In this document: in pieces, positions 8,187-16,127 of the stretch
How positions within the stretch are numbered: the first letter of the stretch is position 1
Layout of the letters: each line of letters starts with the position of its first letter
Assembly (NCBI RefSeq): GCF_019904175.1
Contig: NZ_CP061913.1
Span: 9,734,001-9,798,000, forward strand
DNA length: 64,000 bases
Direction of reading: 5' to 3'
Source: Dactylosporangium vinaceum
GTDB taxonomy: Bacteria > Actinomycetota > Actinomycetes > Mycobacteriales > Micromonosporaceae
Notes under the pieces: generated by a model
Seen by the model: only the letters and a program-made list of their open reading frames with translations
What the model was told of the DNA's origin: nothing
Database searches by the model: none
Made by a program: the position numbers and the translations under genes

Positions 8187-8444
8187 TCAAGACGCGACGG
8201 CGGACCGCTTGGGTCCGGGTGGCGCCGGCGGGATGCCGTGGTCCCTGGCGACCTTCCGGATGTACGCCCCGGTGAACGGTGACAGCCGCTCGACCTCGGT
8301 CGGCGGGACGCCGGCGTTCAGTGCCGCGACCACGGCCGCGATGGCTTCCTGGCGGGCCTGCTCATGGGCGGTTTCAGTGCGCCGGTAGCGCTTCGTGGCG
8401 GCGGTTAGTCCGTCGCGGACATCGACTGCGGGTTCATCGCTCAC
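8187..8444 (-). CDS. small HTH protein, probable transfer-gene regulator of the AICE
   Basis: 85 residues from GTG 8444, where the soluble domain begins; longer readings enter the repeat-rich operator region. It has a helical middle (RQEAIAAVVAALNAGVPPTEVERL) followed by a sigma-region-4-like helix-turn-helix (SPFTGAYIRKVARDHGIPP). It is divergent from the transfer operon that begins at 8545, and three GCAACAG boxes and two TTGCGCAA palindromes lie between them. By position it plays the part of the KorA/KorSA-like repressors of other AICEs, although it is not an obvious homologue. Confidence 0.65.
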   Translation of the reverse strand: MSDEPAVDVRDGLTAATKRYRRTETAHEQARQEAIAAVVAALNAGVPPTEVERLSPFTGAYIRKVARDHGIPPAPPGPKRSAVAS

Positions 8445-8458
8445 GCACACACCGTACC

Positions 8459-8520
8459 GCAACAGGCTTGCGCAACAGACCCGCGTATCGCTACTGTGTT
8501 GCGCAACAGGCAAGCGCAAC
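8459..8520. promoter_or_regulatory. TTGCGCAA operator cluster of the transfer operon
   Basis: The perfect palindrome TTGCGCAA occurs at 8468-8475 and 8499-8506, 31 bp apart (three helical turns). GCAACAG repeats at 8459, 8472 and 8503, and a related AAGCGCAAC ends at 8520. The cluster covers the divergent start region of the small HTH gene and the transfer operon. It is the obvious binding region for the HTH protein. Confidence 0.6.
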
Positions 8521-8544
8521 TCTTCCTGATGGAGGTTGAGGAAG

Positions 8545-8931
8545 TTGTTCACCACAACGGTCCACTTCGGCCCTGGTCATCCCCTGGCCGACGTCGCGCG
8601 ACGGCACTGCGATGCGCACCGTCCGCCGCTCGCTCGCATCGTGGCTTGCGGCGCCTGCTGGGAGCTGGCGATCCGGGACGACGAGCGATTTGCGGTCGAG
8701 TGCGGCTTGCCCCGCGAGCTGACGCCCGACCCCAACTACGTCGACGAGATCGCCGTTGACCTGGCCTGTCGGGGCGAGCGGGTCGAGTTGACCCGCGCCG
8801 AGTTCACCGCCGCCGTGGTCCGGCTGCACGGGCGGGGCATGACGCCGAGCGCCATCTCCAAGCGGCTGCACGCGTCGTTTCTCGCCGTTCTGGCCGCCTT
8901 CCCCGCTGAGCTGATCGGAGCTGCCGCATGA
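8545..8931 (+). CDS. AICE small protein, first gene of the transfer operon
   Basis: 128 residues from a TTG at 8545, chosen because GGAGG lies at 8531-8535; a TTG at 8536 is too close to that site. There is a cysteine pair (VACGACWELA) near residue 33 and a C-terminal helix-turn-helix-like stretch (LHGRGMTPSAISKRLHASF), so DNA binding is possible. The stop overlaps the ATG of the next gene (ATGA). No family recognised. Confidence 0.65.
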   Translation: MFTTTVHFGPGHPLADVARRHCDAHRPPLARIVACGACWELAIRDDERFAVECGLPRELTPDPNYVDEIAVDLACRGERVELTRAEFTAAVVRLHGRGMTPSAISKRLHASFLAVLAAFPAELIGAAA

Positions 8932-9746
8932 CCACCACGACCGCGCCGAGCGCGTACCCGTTTGACCTGTCCGCCCTCCTGCCTCGTGCTCAGGAGATCG
9001 CCTCGAGTCTGGGCAAGGTCCCGTCCCGCAATCAGCTCATGAAGGAGCTGAAGGTGGGTGCGCCGAAGGCGACCGCGCTGCGGGAGGCGCTGCAGGCCGC
9101 CGAGTTCACCGCCGCGCCGGCCGCGCCGCCGGTGCTGCCCGATGTCTTGGCGGACTCAGAGCCGACGACGGTCGAGCCGGTTCCCGAGGTGGTTGAGATG
9201 CCCCCGCCGGCCGAGCCGGTGGCTGAGGTGGCGCCGCTGCTCACGGGTGATGGACACCCGGATGCGACCAGTGACCCGGAGCCGATCCTCATCCCGCACG
9301 TCCGGGTGCCTCGGAAGGTGCGCAAGGCGCGCTCCTGGCCGGTGATGCTCCTGGCCCTGCCGGCGTTCGTGGCGATCTGGTCCGGGTGGGTGGGGCTCGG
9401 TGAGCTGACCGGGTTCGGCGTCGTGCATCCGCTGCCGGGCATCTGGAGCGACCTCAGCCTGAACACCGCCATCACCCTGCCGATCGGTGTCGAGACCTAC
9501 GCGGCGTACGCCCTGGCGGTCTGGCTCACCGGTACCGCCCCGGCCGCCGCGCGGCGGTTCGCCCGCTGGTCCGCGATCGGCTCCCTGGTCTTCGGTGGCG
9601 CGGGACAGGTGGCCTACCACCTGCTGACCGCCGCCGGCATCACCCACGCCCCGTGGCAGATCACCACGGCGGTCGCCTGCCTGCCCGTCGCCGTGCTCGG
9701 CATGGGCGCCGCCCTGGCCCACCTCATCCACGCCCACCACGAGTAG
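8928..9746 (+). CDS. Spd-like integral membrane protein of the AICE (DUF2637-like)
   Basis: 272 residues. The N-terminal 60 residues form a helix-turn-helix-like segment (SLGKVPSRNQLMKELKVGAPKATALREAL) followed by a Pro/Glu-rich linker. The C-terminal half has about four hydrophobic helices (residues of about 138-270), as in the spread (Spd)/DUF2637 proteins encoded beside translocases in actinomycete plasmids and AICEs. Such proteins assist spreading of transferred DNA in recipient mycelium. A copy of GAGATGCCCCCG lies at 9195-9206 within the linker. Confidence 0.75.
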   Translation: MTTTTAPSAYPFDLSALLPRAQEIASSLGKVPSRNQLMKELKVGAPKATALREALQAAEFTAAPAAPPVLPDVLADSEPTTVEPVPEVVEMPPPAEPVAEVAPLLTGDGHPDATSDPEPILIPHVRVPRKVRKARSWPVMLLALPAFVAIWSGWVGLGELTGFGVVHPLPGIWSDLSLNTAITLPIGVETYAAYALAVWLTGTAPAAARRFARWSAIGSLVFGGAGQVAYHLLTAAGITHAPWQITTAVACLPVAVLGMGAALAHLIHAHHE

Positions 9747-9833
9747 CTACGCCCGGTGCGCGGCCTCGAGGCCTAGGAAACCCGGCCGCGCACCGGTCCC
9801 CATCCCTCCAGAAGGAGTCAGGAGACCTTCAGC

Positions 9834-12008
9834 ATGACGACGAATGAGCCGGACCGCGACCGCCCGGAAGGGTTGGATTGGTCCCGCTACGAGAACGAGA
9901 TGACCGACAACGTGGTCGACCTCGACGCCGCCCGGGAGCGCCGGCAGCGCGACGACGACCACGAGGACCAGGACGACGCCGCCGGCCCGGTGCTGGTCGA
10001 CTCGCTCGAGGCGCAGCGCAAGCCGAAGCTGGACCGTCGTGGCGCCGAGCGCCGGCCGCTGCTGCCCGCCTGGTTGCGTTCGCGCGCCGAGCTGCGCGAC
10101 GCGGTGGCGTGGGCGGCCGGCTACACCGCGCACGTCGCGGCGTATCACGCGCTGCGCCTGCCGAAGTACGCCGGCAAGCTTGCGCTGCGCTCGCCCGTTG
10201 GCTTGGGGCGAACGGTCGGTGGTGCGATGCGCTGGCTGTTCGATCTCGAGGGTGAACCGGTCCGGCAGGCCACGGTCCGCACGGAGAACGCGGAGCAGTA
10301 CCTGCACCTGTCCCGCCAGCGCGACCGGCGTGTGCGGTGGCGGGGCATCGTCGCCCTGGTCGTCATCGTGACGCTGATCCTGGCCGCCGTGGCGCTGTTG
10401 CTGGCGCCGGCGTGGGTCCGGTGGGCCGTGCTCGGCGTGGCTGTCGCGGTGTTCGGGCTGCGCGGGGCGCCGGCGGATCGGCCGTTGCTGGACCGCGCGG
10501 TGGTGGGCACGCAGGTGGCCAAGCTGACCTCGGACATCGTGGTCCGGGCGCTGTCGGTGCTCGGCATCGCGGGCGTCAACCAGGCGCTGGCCAAGCAGGG
10601 CAACGGCGCCATCACGTTCCCGGCGCCGATCGTGCGGGACGGGCCGGGCTGGCGAGCCGATGTCGACTTGCCGCCCGGCGTGACCGTGGGCGACGTGCTC
10701 GACCGCCGTGACCGGCTCGCGTCGGGGCTTGGCCGGCCGCTGGGCTGTGTCTGGCCGGAGGGCAACGCGGACATCAGCCCATCACGGCTGGTCCTCTGGG
10801 TGGGTGACCGGCCTATGTCTCAGGTACCGCCTCCGGTGTGGCCGCTGCTGAAGGCGTCCACGGTGGACGTGGCCAAGCCGTTCCCGTTCGGTACCGATCC
10901 GCGTGGCCGGGTGGTCACGATGGAGCTGCCGTACACGAACGTCCTGATCGGTTCGATCCCCGGCTACGGCAAGACCGCTTCGGTGCAGCTGCCGATGCTG
11001 GTTGCCGCCCTTGATCCGCACACGGAGCTGTGGGGGTTCGATTTCAAGGGCACCGGTGGTCTCGACCCGTTGGCGCGGGTGTGCGCCCGGTACGCGTCGG
11101 GGCAGGATGACGACACCGCTGAGGCGGGGCTGGTGGCCCTGCGAGAGCTGCGCGCCGAGTGTCAGCGCCGCGCCGCCGCTATCAAGAAGCTGCCCAAGGA
11201 CGTGTGCCCGGACAACAAGGTCACGCCTGAGCTGGCCCGGCGCATCAAGGGCCTGCAATGGCTGGTCGCGATCTTCGATGAGTGTCAGGACCTGTTCGCG
11301 CACGCGGAGTTCGGCAAGGAAGCGGGGGAGCTGGCCGAGAAGATCATCAAGCTGGGCCGCGCCCTGGGCGTGATCCTTATCCTCGCCACGCAACGCCCTG
11401 ACGCCAAGAGCCTGCCTACCGGCGTCTCAGCCAACGTGGGGACGCGGTTCTGCCTGCGGGTGATGGGGCAATTGGAGAACGACATGGTGCTGGGCACCTC
11501 CAGCTACCGCAACGGCCTGCGCGCCACGATGTTCACCAAGAAGGACCTGGGCGTGGGGTACCTGGTCGGGGCGGCCGATGACGCGCAGATCGTGCGCACG
11601 TACTACCTCGACGGGCCGACCGTGGAGAAGCTGGCGGCCCGCGCGTACGCCGCTCGAGTCGCGGCCGGCACGCTCACCGGACAGGCCGCCGGCGACCAGC
11701 CCGAAACGCCGGCCACGCGGCGGGAGACGCTGCTCGAGGACACCCTCTCGGTGTTCCAAGCCGATGAGGCGAAGCTCTGGGCCGAAACGCTCGTGGAGCG
11801 CCTCATCGCGCTGCGGCCCGAGGTGTACGCCGAGCTGACGCGGGACCAGCTGGGCGCCGCGCTCAAGCCGTACGGCATCACCACGACACAGGTGTGGGGC
11901 ACCGACCCGGCCACAGGCAAGGGCGCCAACCGGCGCGGCATCGACCGCACCGCAGTCGCCGAGGCGGTTGCCGAGCGTAACCGTCGCCGAGGCGAGTCGG
12001 CCGCGTAA
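9834..12008 (+). CDS. FtsK/SpoIIIE-type DNA translocase (TraB/TraSA-like)
   Basis: 724 residues. Order: a cytoplasmic acidic N-terminus; two adjacent hydrophobic helices (about residues 168-210); then a RecA-like motor. The motor has a Walker A of GSIPGYGKTAS near residue 372, FDFKGTGGLDPL, a Walker B of LVAIFDECQDLF near 476 and the sensor-like ILATQRPDAKSLP. Proteins of this type form membrane hexamers that pump double-stranded plasmid DNA between hyphae and are the only transfer protein AICEs need. A winged-helix-like C-terminus (LTRDQLGAALKPYGITTTQVWG) probably reads the transfer-site repeats. AGGAG lies 14-18 bases before the ATG. Confidence 0.92.
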   Translation: MTTNEPDRDRPEGLDWSRYENEMTDNVVDLDAARERRQRDDDHEDQDDAAGPVLVDSLEAQRKPKLDRRGAERRPLLPAWLRSRAELRDAVAWAAGYTAHVAAYHALRLPKYAGKLALRSPVGLGRTVGGAMRWLFDLEGEPVRQATVRTENAEQYLHLSRQRDRRVRWRGIVALVVIVTLILAAVALLLAPAWVRWAVLGVAVAVFGLRGAPADRPLLDRAVVGTQVAKLTSDIVVRALSVLGIAGVNQALAKQGNGAITFPAPIVRDGPGWRADVDLPPGVTVGDVLDRRDRLASGLGRPLGCVWPEGNADISPSRLVLWVGDRPMSQVPPPVWPLLKASTVDVAKPFPFGTDPRGRVVTMELPYTNVLIGSIPGYGKTASVQLPMLVAALDPHTELWGFDFKGTGGLDPLARVCARYASGQDDDTAEAGLVALRELRAECQRRAAAIKKLPKDVCPDNKVTPELARRIKGLQWLVAIFDECQDLFAHAEFGKEAGELAEKIIKLGRALGVILILATQRPDAKSLPTGVSANVGTRFCLRVMGQLENDMVLGTSSYRNGLRATMFTKKDLGVGYLVGAADDAQIVRTYYLDGPTVEKLAARAYAARVAAGTLTGQAAGDQPETPATRRETLLEDTLSVFQADEAKLWAETLVERLIALRPEVYAELTRDQLGAALKPYGITTTQVWGTDPATGKGANRRGIDRTAVAEAVAERNRRRGESAA

Positions 12009-12143
12009 AGCACCGCTAAGTCTAGCGGCCGGCCCTGCTAGACCTAGCACCCCCGCTAGCACTCCATTCGATACCTGATCAGCGCGCTAGCCCCTAGTCG
12101 CGCCGACCCTTCACGCCCGCAAACAGCCTTCAGGAGGCATTCC
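12009..12143. promoter_or_regulatory. CTAG-rich palindromic intergenic region
   Basis: 135 bp between the translocase gene and the next gene. It holds six CTAG tetramers, at 12022, 12038, 12044, 12056, 12087 and 12094. They are arranged in inverted repeats CCGCTA AGTC TAGCGG (12013-12028) and TGCTAG AC CTAGCA (12036-12049). CTAG is normally scarce in GC-rich actinobacterial DNA. Position suggests a transfer site (clt), replication origin or operator; which one cannot be told. AGGAGG at 12131 serves the next gene. Confidence 0.5.
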
Positions 12144-12398
12144 GTGGGGTCCATGATCCTGCTCGCTAGCCTCGCCGCCGCCGGTTACTCCCTGTACTAC
12201 ATCGGCGCGTGCGCGATCTTCCCGTTCGGCTCCTGCCGCCGCTGCGACGGCACCGGCAAGCTCCGCAACCCGCTCTCCCGCAAGATGTTCCGGCTCTGCC
12301 CGCGCTGCACCGGCACCGGCCGCCGTGTCCGCATCGGCCGGCGCATCTACGAACACCTGCGCGCCGAACACCGCAACGGCACCCGGGGCACCCGATGA
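12144..12398 (+). CDS. small membrane-anchored zinc-ribbon-like protein of the AICE
   Basis: 84 residues from GTG 12144, with a good AGGAGG site. A hydrophobic start (MILLASLAAAGYSLYYIGACAIF) is followed by two CxxCxGTG motifs (CRRCDGTG and CPRCTGTG), the repeat of DnaJ-type zinc fingers. The basic tail ends in an ATGA overlap with the next gene. It is probably a small zinc protein at the membrane; such genes are common in AICE transfer or replication operons, but the function is unknown. Confidence 0.7.
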   Translation: MGSMILLASLAAAGYSLYYIGACAIFPFGSCRRCDGTGKLRNPLSRKMFRLCPRCTGTGRRVRIGRRIYEHLRAEHRNGTRGTR

Positions 12399-12667
12399 CC
12401 CCGCACACCAGCTGGTGCGCCGGCGGGCACCGCTGCTCACTCGGCGAGCACCGCGCCGACCCGCTCGTGGTCGACATCCCGCGCCAGGGCCGAATCGCCC
12501 TCACCCGCGTGCGTTCGGCCGCCGGCCGTGAGCACGCCGAGATCCGGCTCACCGTCGCCCTGGCCGTCACCGAGCCGCACGCGCGTCGGCAGCTCGCCGT
12601 CCTCCTCGACCGCCTGACCCAAGCGCTGCACGAAGGGAGCTTCCACCGTGGAACCGTTGCTGCGTAA
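12395..12667 (+). CDS. small AICE protein of unknown function
   Basis: 90 residues starting at ATG 12395 inside the previous stop. The N-terminus has Cys/His pairs (SWCAGGHRCSLGEHRADP), followed by a beta strand pair and a C-terminal helix (LAVLLDRLTQAL). It overlaps the primase gene by 20 bp. The upstream extension in frame is a shadow of the zinc-ribbon gene. No family recognised. Confidence 0.6.
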   Translation: MTPHTSWCAGGHRCSLGEHRADPLVVDIPRQGRIALTRVRSAAGREHAEIRLTVALAVTEPHARRQLAVLLDRLTQALHEGSFHRGTVAA

Positions 12668-13499
12668 CGCCCTCGACTACGCCGGGCGTGGCTGGCCGGT
12701 GTTCCTGCTCGGCCGGACCAAGCGGCCGATGGCCAACTGCGACGCCTGCCGCGACGCCGGCCCGGACCACGACCGCGACGCCTGCCCGTGCCTGTTCTGC
12801 CACGGCCTCTACGCCGCGACCACCGACCCCGAGCGCATCGCCGCCATGGTCGCCGCCCAGCCGACCGGACTGCTGGCCATCCGCACCGGCGCGGTCGCCG
12901 GTCTGGTCGTGGTCGACATCGACCCGGGCCACGGTGGCGCGCTCGACCCGGCGCTCATGCCCCAGACGGCCTGTGTCGTCACCGGCAGCGGCGGGTGGCA
13001 CTTGTACTATCGCCACCCCGGAACGCCGGTCCTGAACAGTCAGGGGCGCCTTGGTGAAGGCATCGACGTTCGCGGGGACGGTGGTTACGTCGTAGCGCCA
13101 CCGTCGATCCACCCGCGCACCCGACGCCCGTACCGGTGGGCGGGTGGCCGACCGGTGGTTGAGATGCCCCCGGCCCTCATCACCGCTTGCCGGCCCGCGC
13201 CGGCCGCGACGACGACGACGCCCAGGGTGACCAGCTCGACGCCGGCCGGGGGCATCTCATCACCCGACGCGCTGCTGCGCTCCCTACTCGACACCGTGCG
13301 CCACGCACCCAAAGGCCGCCGCCGCTCCACGCTCTACGGCTGCGCTCGAGGAGTCGCCCGAATGGTCGCCGCCGACGCCATCAGTCTCCGCGACGCCATG
13401 AACGCCCTCTACGACGCCGGCATGGGCGCCGGCCAGACCGACCGCGAGACCCGCGCCGCCATCGCCGGCGGCTTCCGAGACGAGGGAGTGGCCGCGTGA
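12648..13499 (+). CDS. bifunctional DNA primase/polymerase (prim-pol) of the AICE
   Basis: 283 residues from GTG 12648. It has the prim-pol features: an N-terminal ALDYAGRGWPVFLL, a metal-binding VVVDIDPGHGG (acidic pair near residue 87) and a SGGWHLYY strand near residue 118. The GIDVRGDGGYVVAPPSIH active-site motif follows near residue 140. A cysteine cluster at residues 27-45 may bind zinc. In Prim-Pol AICEs this protein with the adjacent helicase-like protein drives replication of the excised circle. Two inverted copies of GAGATGCCCCCG lie within it (13161 and 13247). The stop overlaps the next GTG. Confidence 0.85.
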   Translation: MEPLLRNALDYAGRGWPVFLLGRTKRPMANCDACRDAGPDHDRDACPCLFCHGLYAATTDPERIAAMVAAQPTGLLAIRTGAVAGLVVVDIDPGHGGALDPALMPQTACVVTGSGGWHLYYRHPGTPVLNSQGRLGEGIDVRGDGGYVVAPPSIHPRTRRPYRWAGGRPVVEMPPALITACRPAPAATTTTPRVTSSTPAGGISSPDALLRSLLDTVRHAPKGRRRSTLYGCARGVARMVAADAISLRDAMNALYDAGMGAGQTDRETRAAIAGGFRDEGVAA

Positions 13500-14758
13500 A
13501 CGACCAACCAACCAACGGCGCCGACATCCTCGACGCCCTGCACCGCACCCTGACTCGTTACGTCGTGCTGCCCTCGCCCGAGGCGGTCGACGCCGTAACC
13601 CTCTGGATCGCCGCCAGCCACGCCCAGGCCGCGTGGGCGCACGCCCCACGGCTGGTCATCCGAGGGCCGGAGAAACGCTGCGGCAAGTCGCGGCTGCTCG
13701 ACATCGTGGAGGGCACAAGCTGCAACCCCCTCATCACCGTCAACGCCTCACCAGCCGCCGTCTACCGGGCGATCGGTACCGACGAGCCGCCAACGCTCCT
13801 GGTGGACGAGGCAGACACCATCTTCGGCGGTAAGAACGCCGAAGCGAACGAGGACCTGCGGGGACTGCTCAACGCCGGCCACCAGCGCAACCGGCCCGCG
13901 ATCCGCTGGGACAACAACACCCACCGGCTCGAGAAGATCCCCACGTTCGCCATGGCCGCCCTCGCCGGCATCGGCGTCATGCCCGACACCATCGAAGACC
14001 GCGCCGTCGTGGTCCGGATGCGCCGGCGGATGGCATCCGAGAAGGTGGCGCCCTACCGGCACCGCCGCGACGGTCCGGCGCTGCGACAGCTGGCCGCCGA
14101 TCTCTTCCAGTGGTTGCGGGGGCATCTCGAGACCTTGGAACGCGCGGAGCCGGCCATGCCGCTCGAGGACCGCGCCGCCGACACGTGGGAGCCGCTGATC
14201 GCGGTCGCCGACCTCGCCGGCGGCAACTGGCCGACGCGCGCTCGGGTCGCTGCCTCAACGCTCGTGGCTGAGGCGGACGAGACCGGACCGGTGTCCCATC
14301 GCATCCGGTTGCTGGCCGACATCCGAGCCGCGTTCACGACGCTCGGCGATCCACCGGCCGCGACCACGGCTGATCTGTTGGCCGCGTTGAACGACGATGC
14401 GGAAGGCCCGTGGCAGAGCTTCGGTCCGACCGGGCTGACAGGAAAGCGTCTCGGCGACATGCTGCGAGAGTTCGGCGTCAGTTCGACTACGCTGCGTTTC
14501 CCCGTTGGTCAGGCGAAGGGGTACCACCGGGAGGCGTTCACCGACGCCTGGCAGCGCTACTGCCCGACTTCCGGCGCCCCATCCGTACCAAACGTACCAA
14601 GCTCCTTTTCCCAGGTCAGTGCTGGTACGGATTGCATCCCTGGTACGGATCAATCCGTACCACCCAACCAATCCGTACCAGGGTTGAGCAGCAAAAATGA
14701 GCTTGGTACGGATGGTACGGATACCCCACGGGAAGTGCGCGCGGGAGGTGCCGCGTGA
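13496..14758 (+). CDS. DUF3631 helicase/ATPase-like replication protein
   Basis: 420 residues from GTG 13496, overlapping the primase stop; the longer frame upstream is a shadow. The core has an RGPEKRCGKSRLLDIVEG phosphate-binding loop near residue 58, LLVDEADTIF as Walker B near 103, and RADIRAAF/DMLREFGVSS in the DUF3631 C-terminal part. The family pairs with prim-pol in mobile elements, where it is thought to unwind DNA. The final 70 residues are Ser/Val/Pro-rich low complexity, encoded by repeated GGTACGGAT-type words at 14585-14722. Confidence 0.85.
   Translation: MNDQPTNGADILDALHRTLTRYVVLPSPEAVDAVTLWIAASHAQAAWAHAPRLVIRGPEKRCGKSRLLDIVEGTSCNPLITVNASPAAVYRAIGTDEPPTLLVDEADTIFGGKNAEANEDLRGLLNAGHQRNRPAIRWDNNTHRLEKIPTFAMAALAGIGVMPDTIEDRAVVVRMRRRMASEKVAPYRHRRDGPALRQLAADLFQWLRGHLETLERAEPAMPLEDRAADTWEPLIAVADLAGGNWPTRARVAASTLVAEADETGPVSHRIRLLADIRAAFTTLGDPPAATTADLLAALNDDAEGPWQSFGPTGLTGKRLGDMLREFGVSSTTLRFPVGQAKGYHREAFTDAWQRYCPTSGAPSVPNVPSSFSQVSAGTDCIPGTDQSVPPNQSVPGLSSKNELGTDGTDTPREVRAGGAA
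14585..14722. repeat. GGTACGGAT/ATCCGTACC iteron-like repeats at the end of the DUF3631 gene
   Basis: Copies of CGTACC or GGTACGG, often extended to ATCCGTACCA or TGGTACGGAT, occur about nine times in both orientations within 140 bp. Examples are at 14582-14590, 14592-14600, 14632-14638, 14643-14650, 14653-14660, 14673-14680, 14703-14711 and 14713-14721. They encode a low-complexity tail, so the DNA word rather than the protein appears conserved. Density and spacing resemble replication iterons or binding sites for the adjacent excisionase. Confidence 0.6.
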
Positions 14759-14991
14759 CCATCGTGGCCAACCTGCCGGCACCCGCAGCACCATCACCTT
14801 CAGTCACCGTACGTAAGGCCCTGTGGAAGATCCCCGAGGCAATGGAGTTGCTGAGTATCAGCCGAACCGTCATCTACGAGCAGATCCGCGCCGGTCGCCT
14901 CCGCACCGTCAAGTGCGGCCGCACGCGGCTTGTGCCTGACACCGCGATCGCCGAATACGTTGCCCTGCTCGAGCGGGAGACCGGCCGATGA
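14755..14991 (+). CDS. xis: excisionase (helix-turn-helix, Xis family)
   Basis: 78 residues from GTG 14755, overlapping the preceding stop. It has a MerR-like winged-helix core, WKIPEAMELLSISRTVIYEQIRAGRLRTVKCGRTRLVP, then a short helix. This is the binding domain of excisionases that bend the att DNA and turn the integrase toward excision. It overlaps the integrase start as ATGA, the usual xis-int arrangement. Confidence 0.9.
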   Translation: MTIVANLPAPAAPSPSVTVRKALWKIPEAMELLSISRTVIYEQIRAGRLRTVKCGRTRLVPDTAIAEYVALLERETGR

Positions 14992-16100
14992 CGACGGCGC
15001 GGCGGGGGCCTGGTGAGGGAAGCCTCTACTGGGACGAACAGCGACAGCGGTACATCGCTGCCGTCGTGATCGGCTACACGCCGGCGGGGAAGCGCATCAT
15101 GCGGCGGGGGAGCGGGAAGACCAAGACGGAGGCCCGGGCCAAGCTCAAGGATGTGCTACGCGACCACGAGGACGGACTGGCGATTGCGCCGGCCAACTAC
15201 ACCGTGGCCGATGCCGTGAAGGACTGGCTGGCCTACGGGCTCGCCGGACGGTCGCCGAAGACCGTGGAGAAGTGCACCGGGCTGTGCAACACCCACGTGA
15301 TCCCGGCCCTGGGAGCACGCAAGCTGCGGGCGCTCAGCGCGACCGACGTCGACAAGTGGTTGGCAGAGAAGGCCAAGACGCTCAGCACGGCAACACTCGG
15401 GAGCCTCCACAACTACCTCAACCGGGCCGTGAAGAGGGCGATGGCTCGAGACAAGGTCAAGCGCAACGTAGTGGCGCTCTGCGGCATCCCGACCGGTCAG
15501 CCCGGACGGCCGTCGAAGTCGCTCACGCTCGCCGAGGCGACGGCGCTGCTCGACAAGGCTCAGGGTGCGCCGCTTGAGGCGTACATCGTGGTGTCGTTGC
15601 TGACCGGCGCGCGGACAGAGGAGCTGCGGGCGCTCACCTGGGAGCACGTCGATTTGGAGGGCGATCCGCCGGCCATGCAGGTGTGGCGGTCCGTCCGGGC
15701 CGGCGGGGACACGAAGACCAAGAAGTCTCGGCGGACGCTGGCGCTGCCTGCCCGGTGCGTTGCGGTGCTGCGGGCGCATCGCGCGAGAGGGAGTGGGAGA
15801 GGTCTGGTGTTCGCCACCTCGAGCGGTGGTGAGCTGGACGCGGCGAACGTGCGGCGGGCGTTCCGGGCGGTTGCCAAGAAGGCCGGCCTTACGGATCACA
15901 ACTGGACGCCTCGGGAGCTGCGGCACAGCTTCGTGTCGCTGCTCTCGAGCGGGGGAATGCGGATCGAGGAGATCGCTGATCTCATGGGCCACGCCGGCAC
16001 GCGGGTGACGGAGGCGGTCTACCGGCACGAGCTCCGGCCGGTGCTGCTCAGCGGGGCGACGGCCATGGACCGGATCTTCAGGGTGACCCAAGAGGCTTAG
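14988..16100 (+). CDS. int: tyrosine site-specific integrase of the AICE
   Basis: 370 residues. The N-terminal arm-binding domain (GEGSLYWDEQRQRY) is followed by a core-binding SAM-like domain (VADAVKDWLAYGL) and the catalytic domain. Catalytic residues are visible: arginine in TGARTEELR near 207, lysine in TKTKKSRRTL near 245, PRELRHSF near 307, and the GHAGTRVTEAVY tyrosine near 344. It recombines att sites in tRNA-Val, which begins 70 bp downstream. Full length and intact, unlike the relic at 2673-3429, with which it shares extended identity. Confidence 0.95.
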   Translation: MTTARRGPGEGSLYWDEQRQRYIAAVVIGYTPAGKRIMRRGSGKTKTEARAKLKDVLRDHEDGLAIAPANYTVADAVKDWLAYGLAGRSPKTVEKCTGLCNTHVIPALGARKLRALSATDVDKWLAEKAKTLSTATLGSLHNYLNRAVKRAMARDKVKRNVVALCGIPTGQPGRPSKSLTLAEATALLDKAQGAPLEAYIVVSLLTGARTEELRALTWEHVDLEGDPPAMQVWRSVRAGGDTKTKKSRRTLALPARCVAVLRAHRARGSGRGLVFATSSGGELDAANVRRAFRAVAKKAGLTDHNWTPRELRHSFVSLLSSGGMRIEEIADLMGHAGTRVTEAVYRHELRPVLLSGATAMDRIFRVTQEA

Positions 16101-16127
16101 GCACTCAGTTGGGCACTCAGGCACAAG

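Noticed and set aside
4109..15950. enrichment of CTCGAG in the AICE
   Set aside because: About eighteen sites by eye against a lower density outside, but many reflect common codons (Leu-Glu, Ser-Ser/Arg); not strong enough without a computed null.
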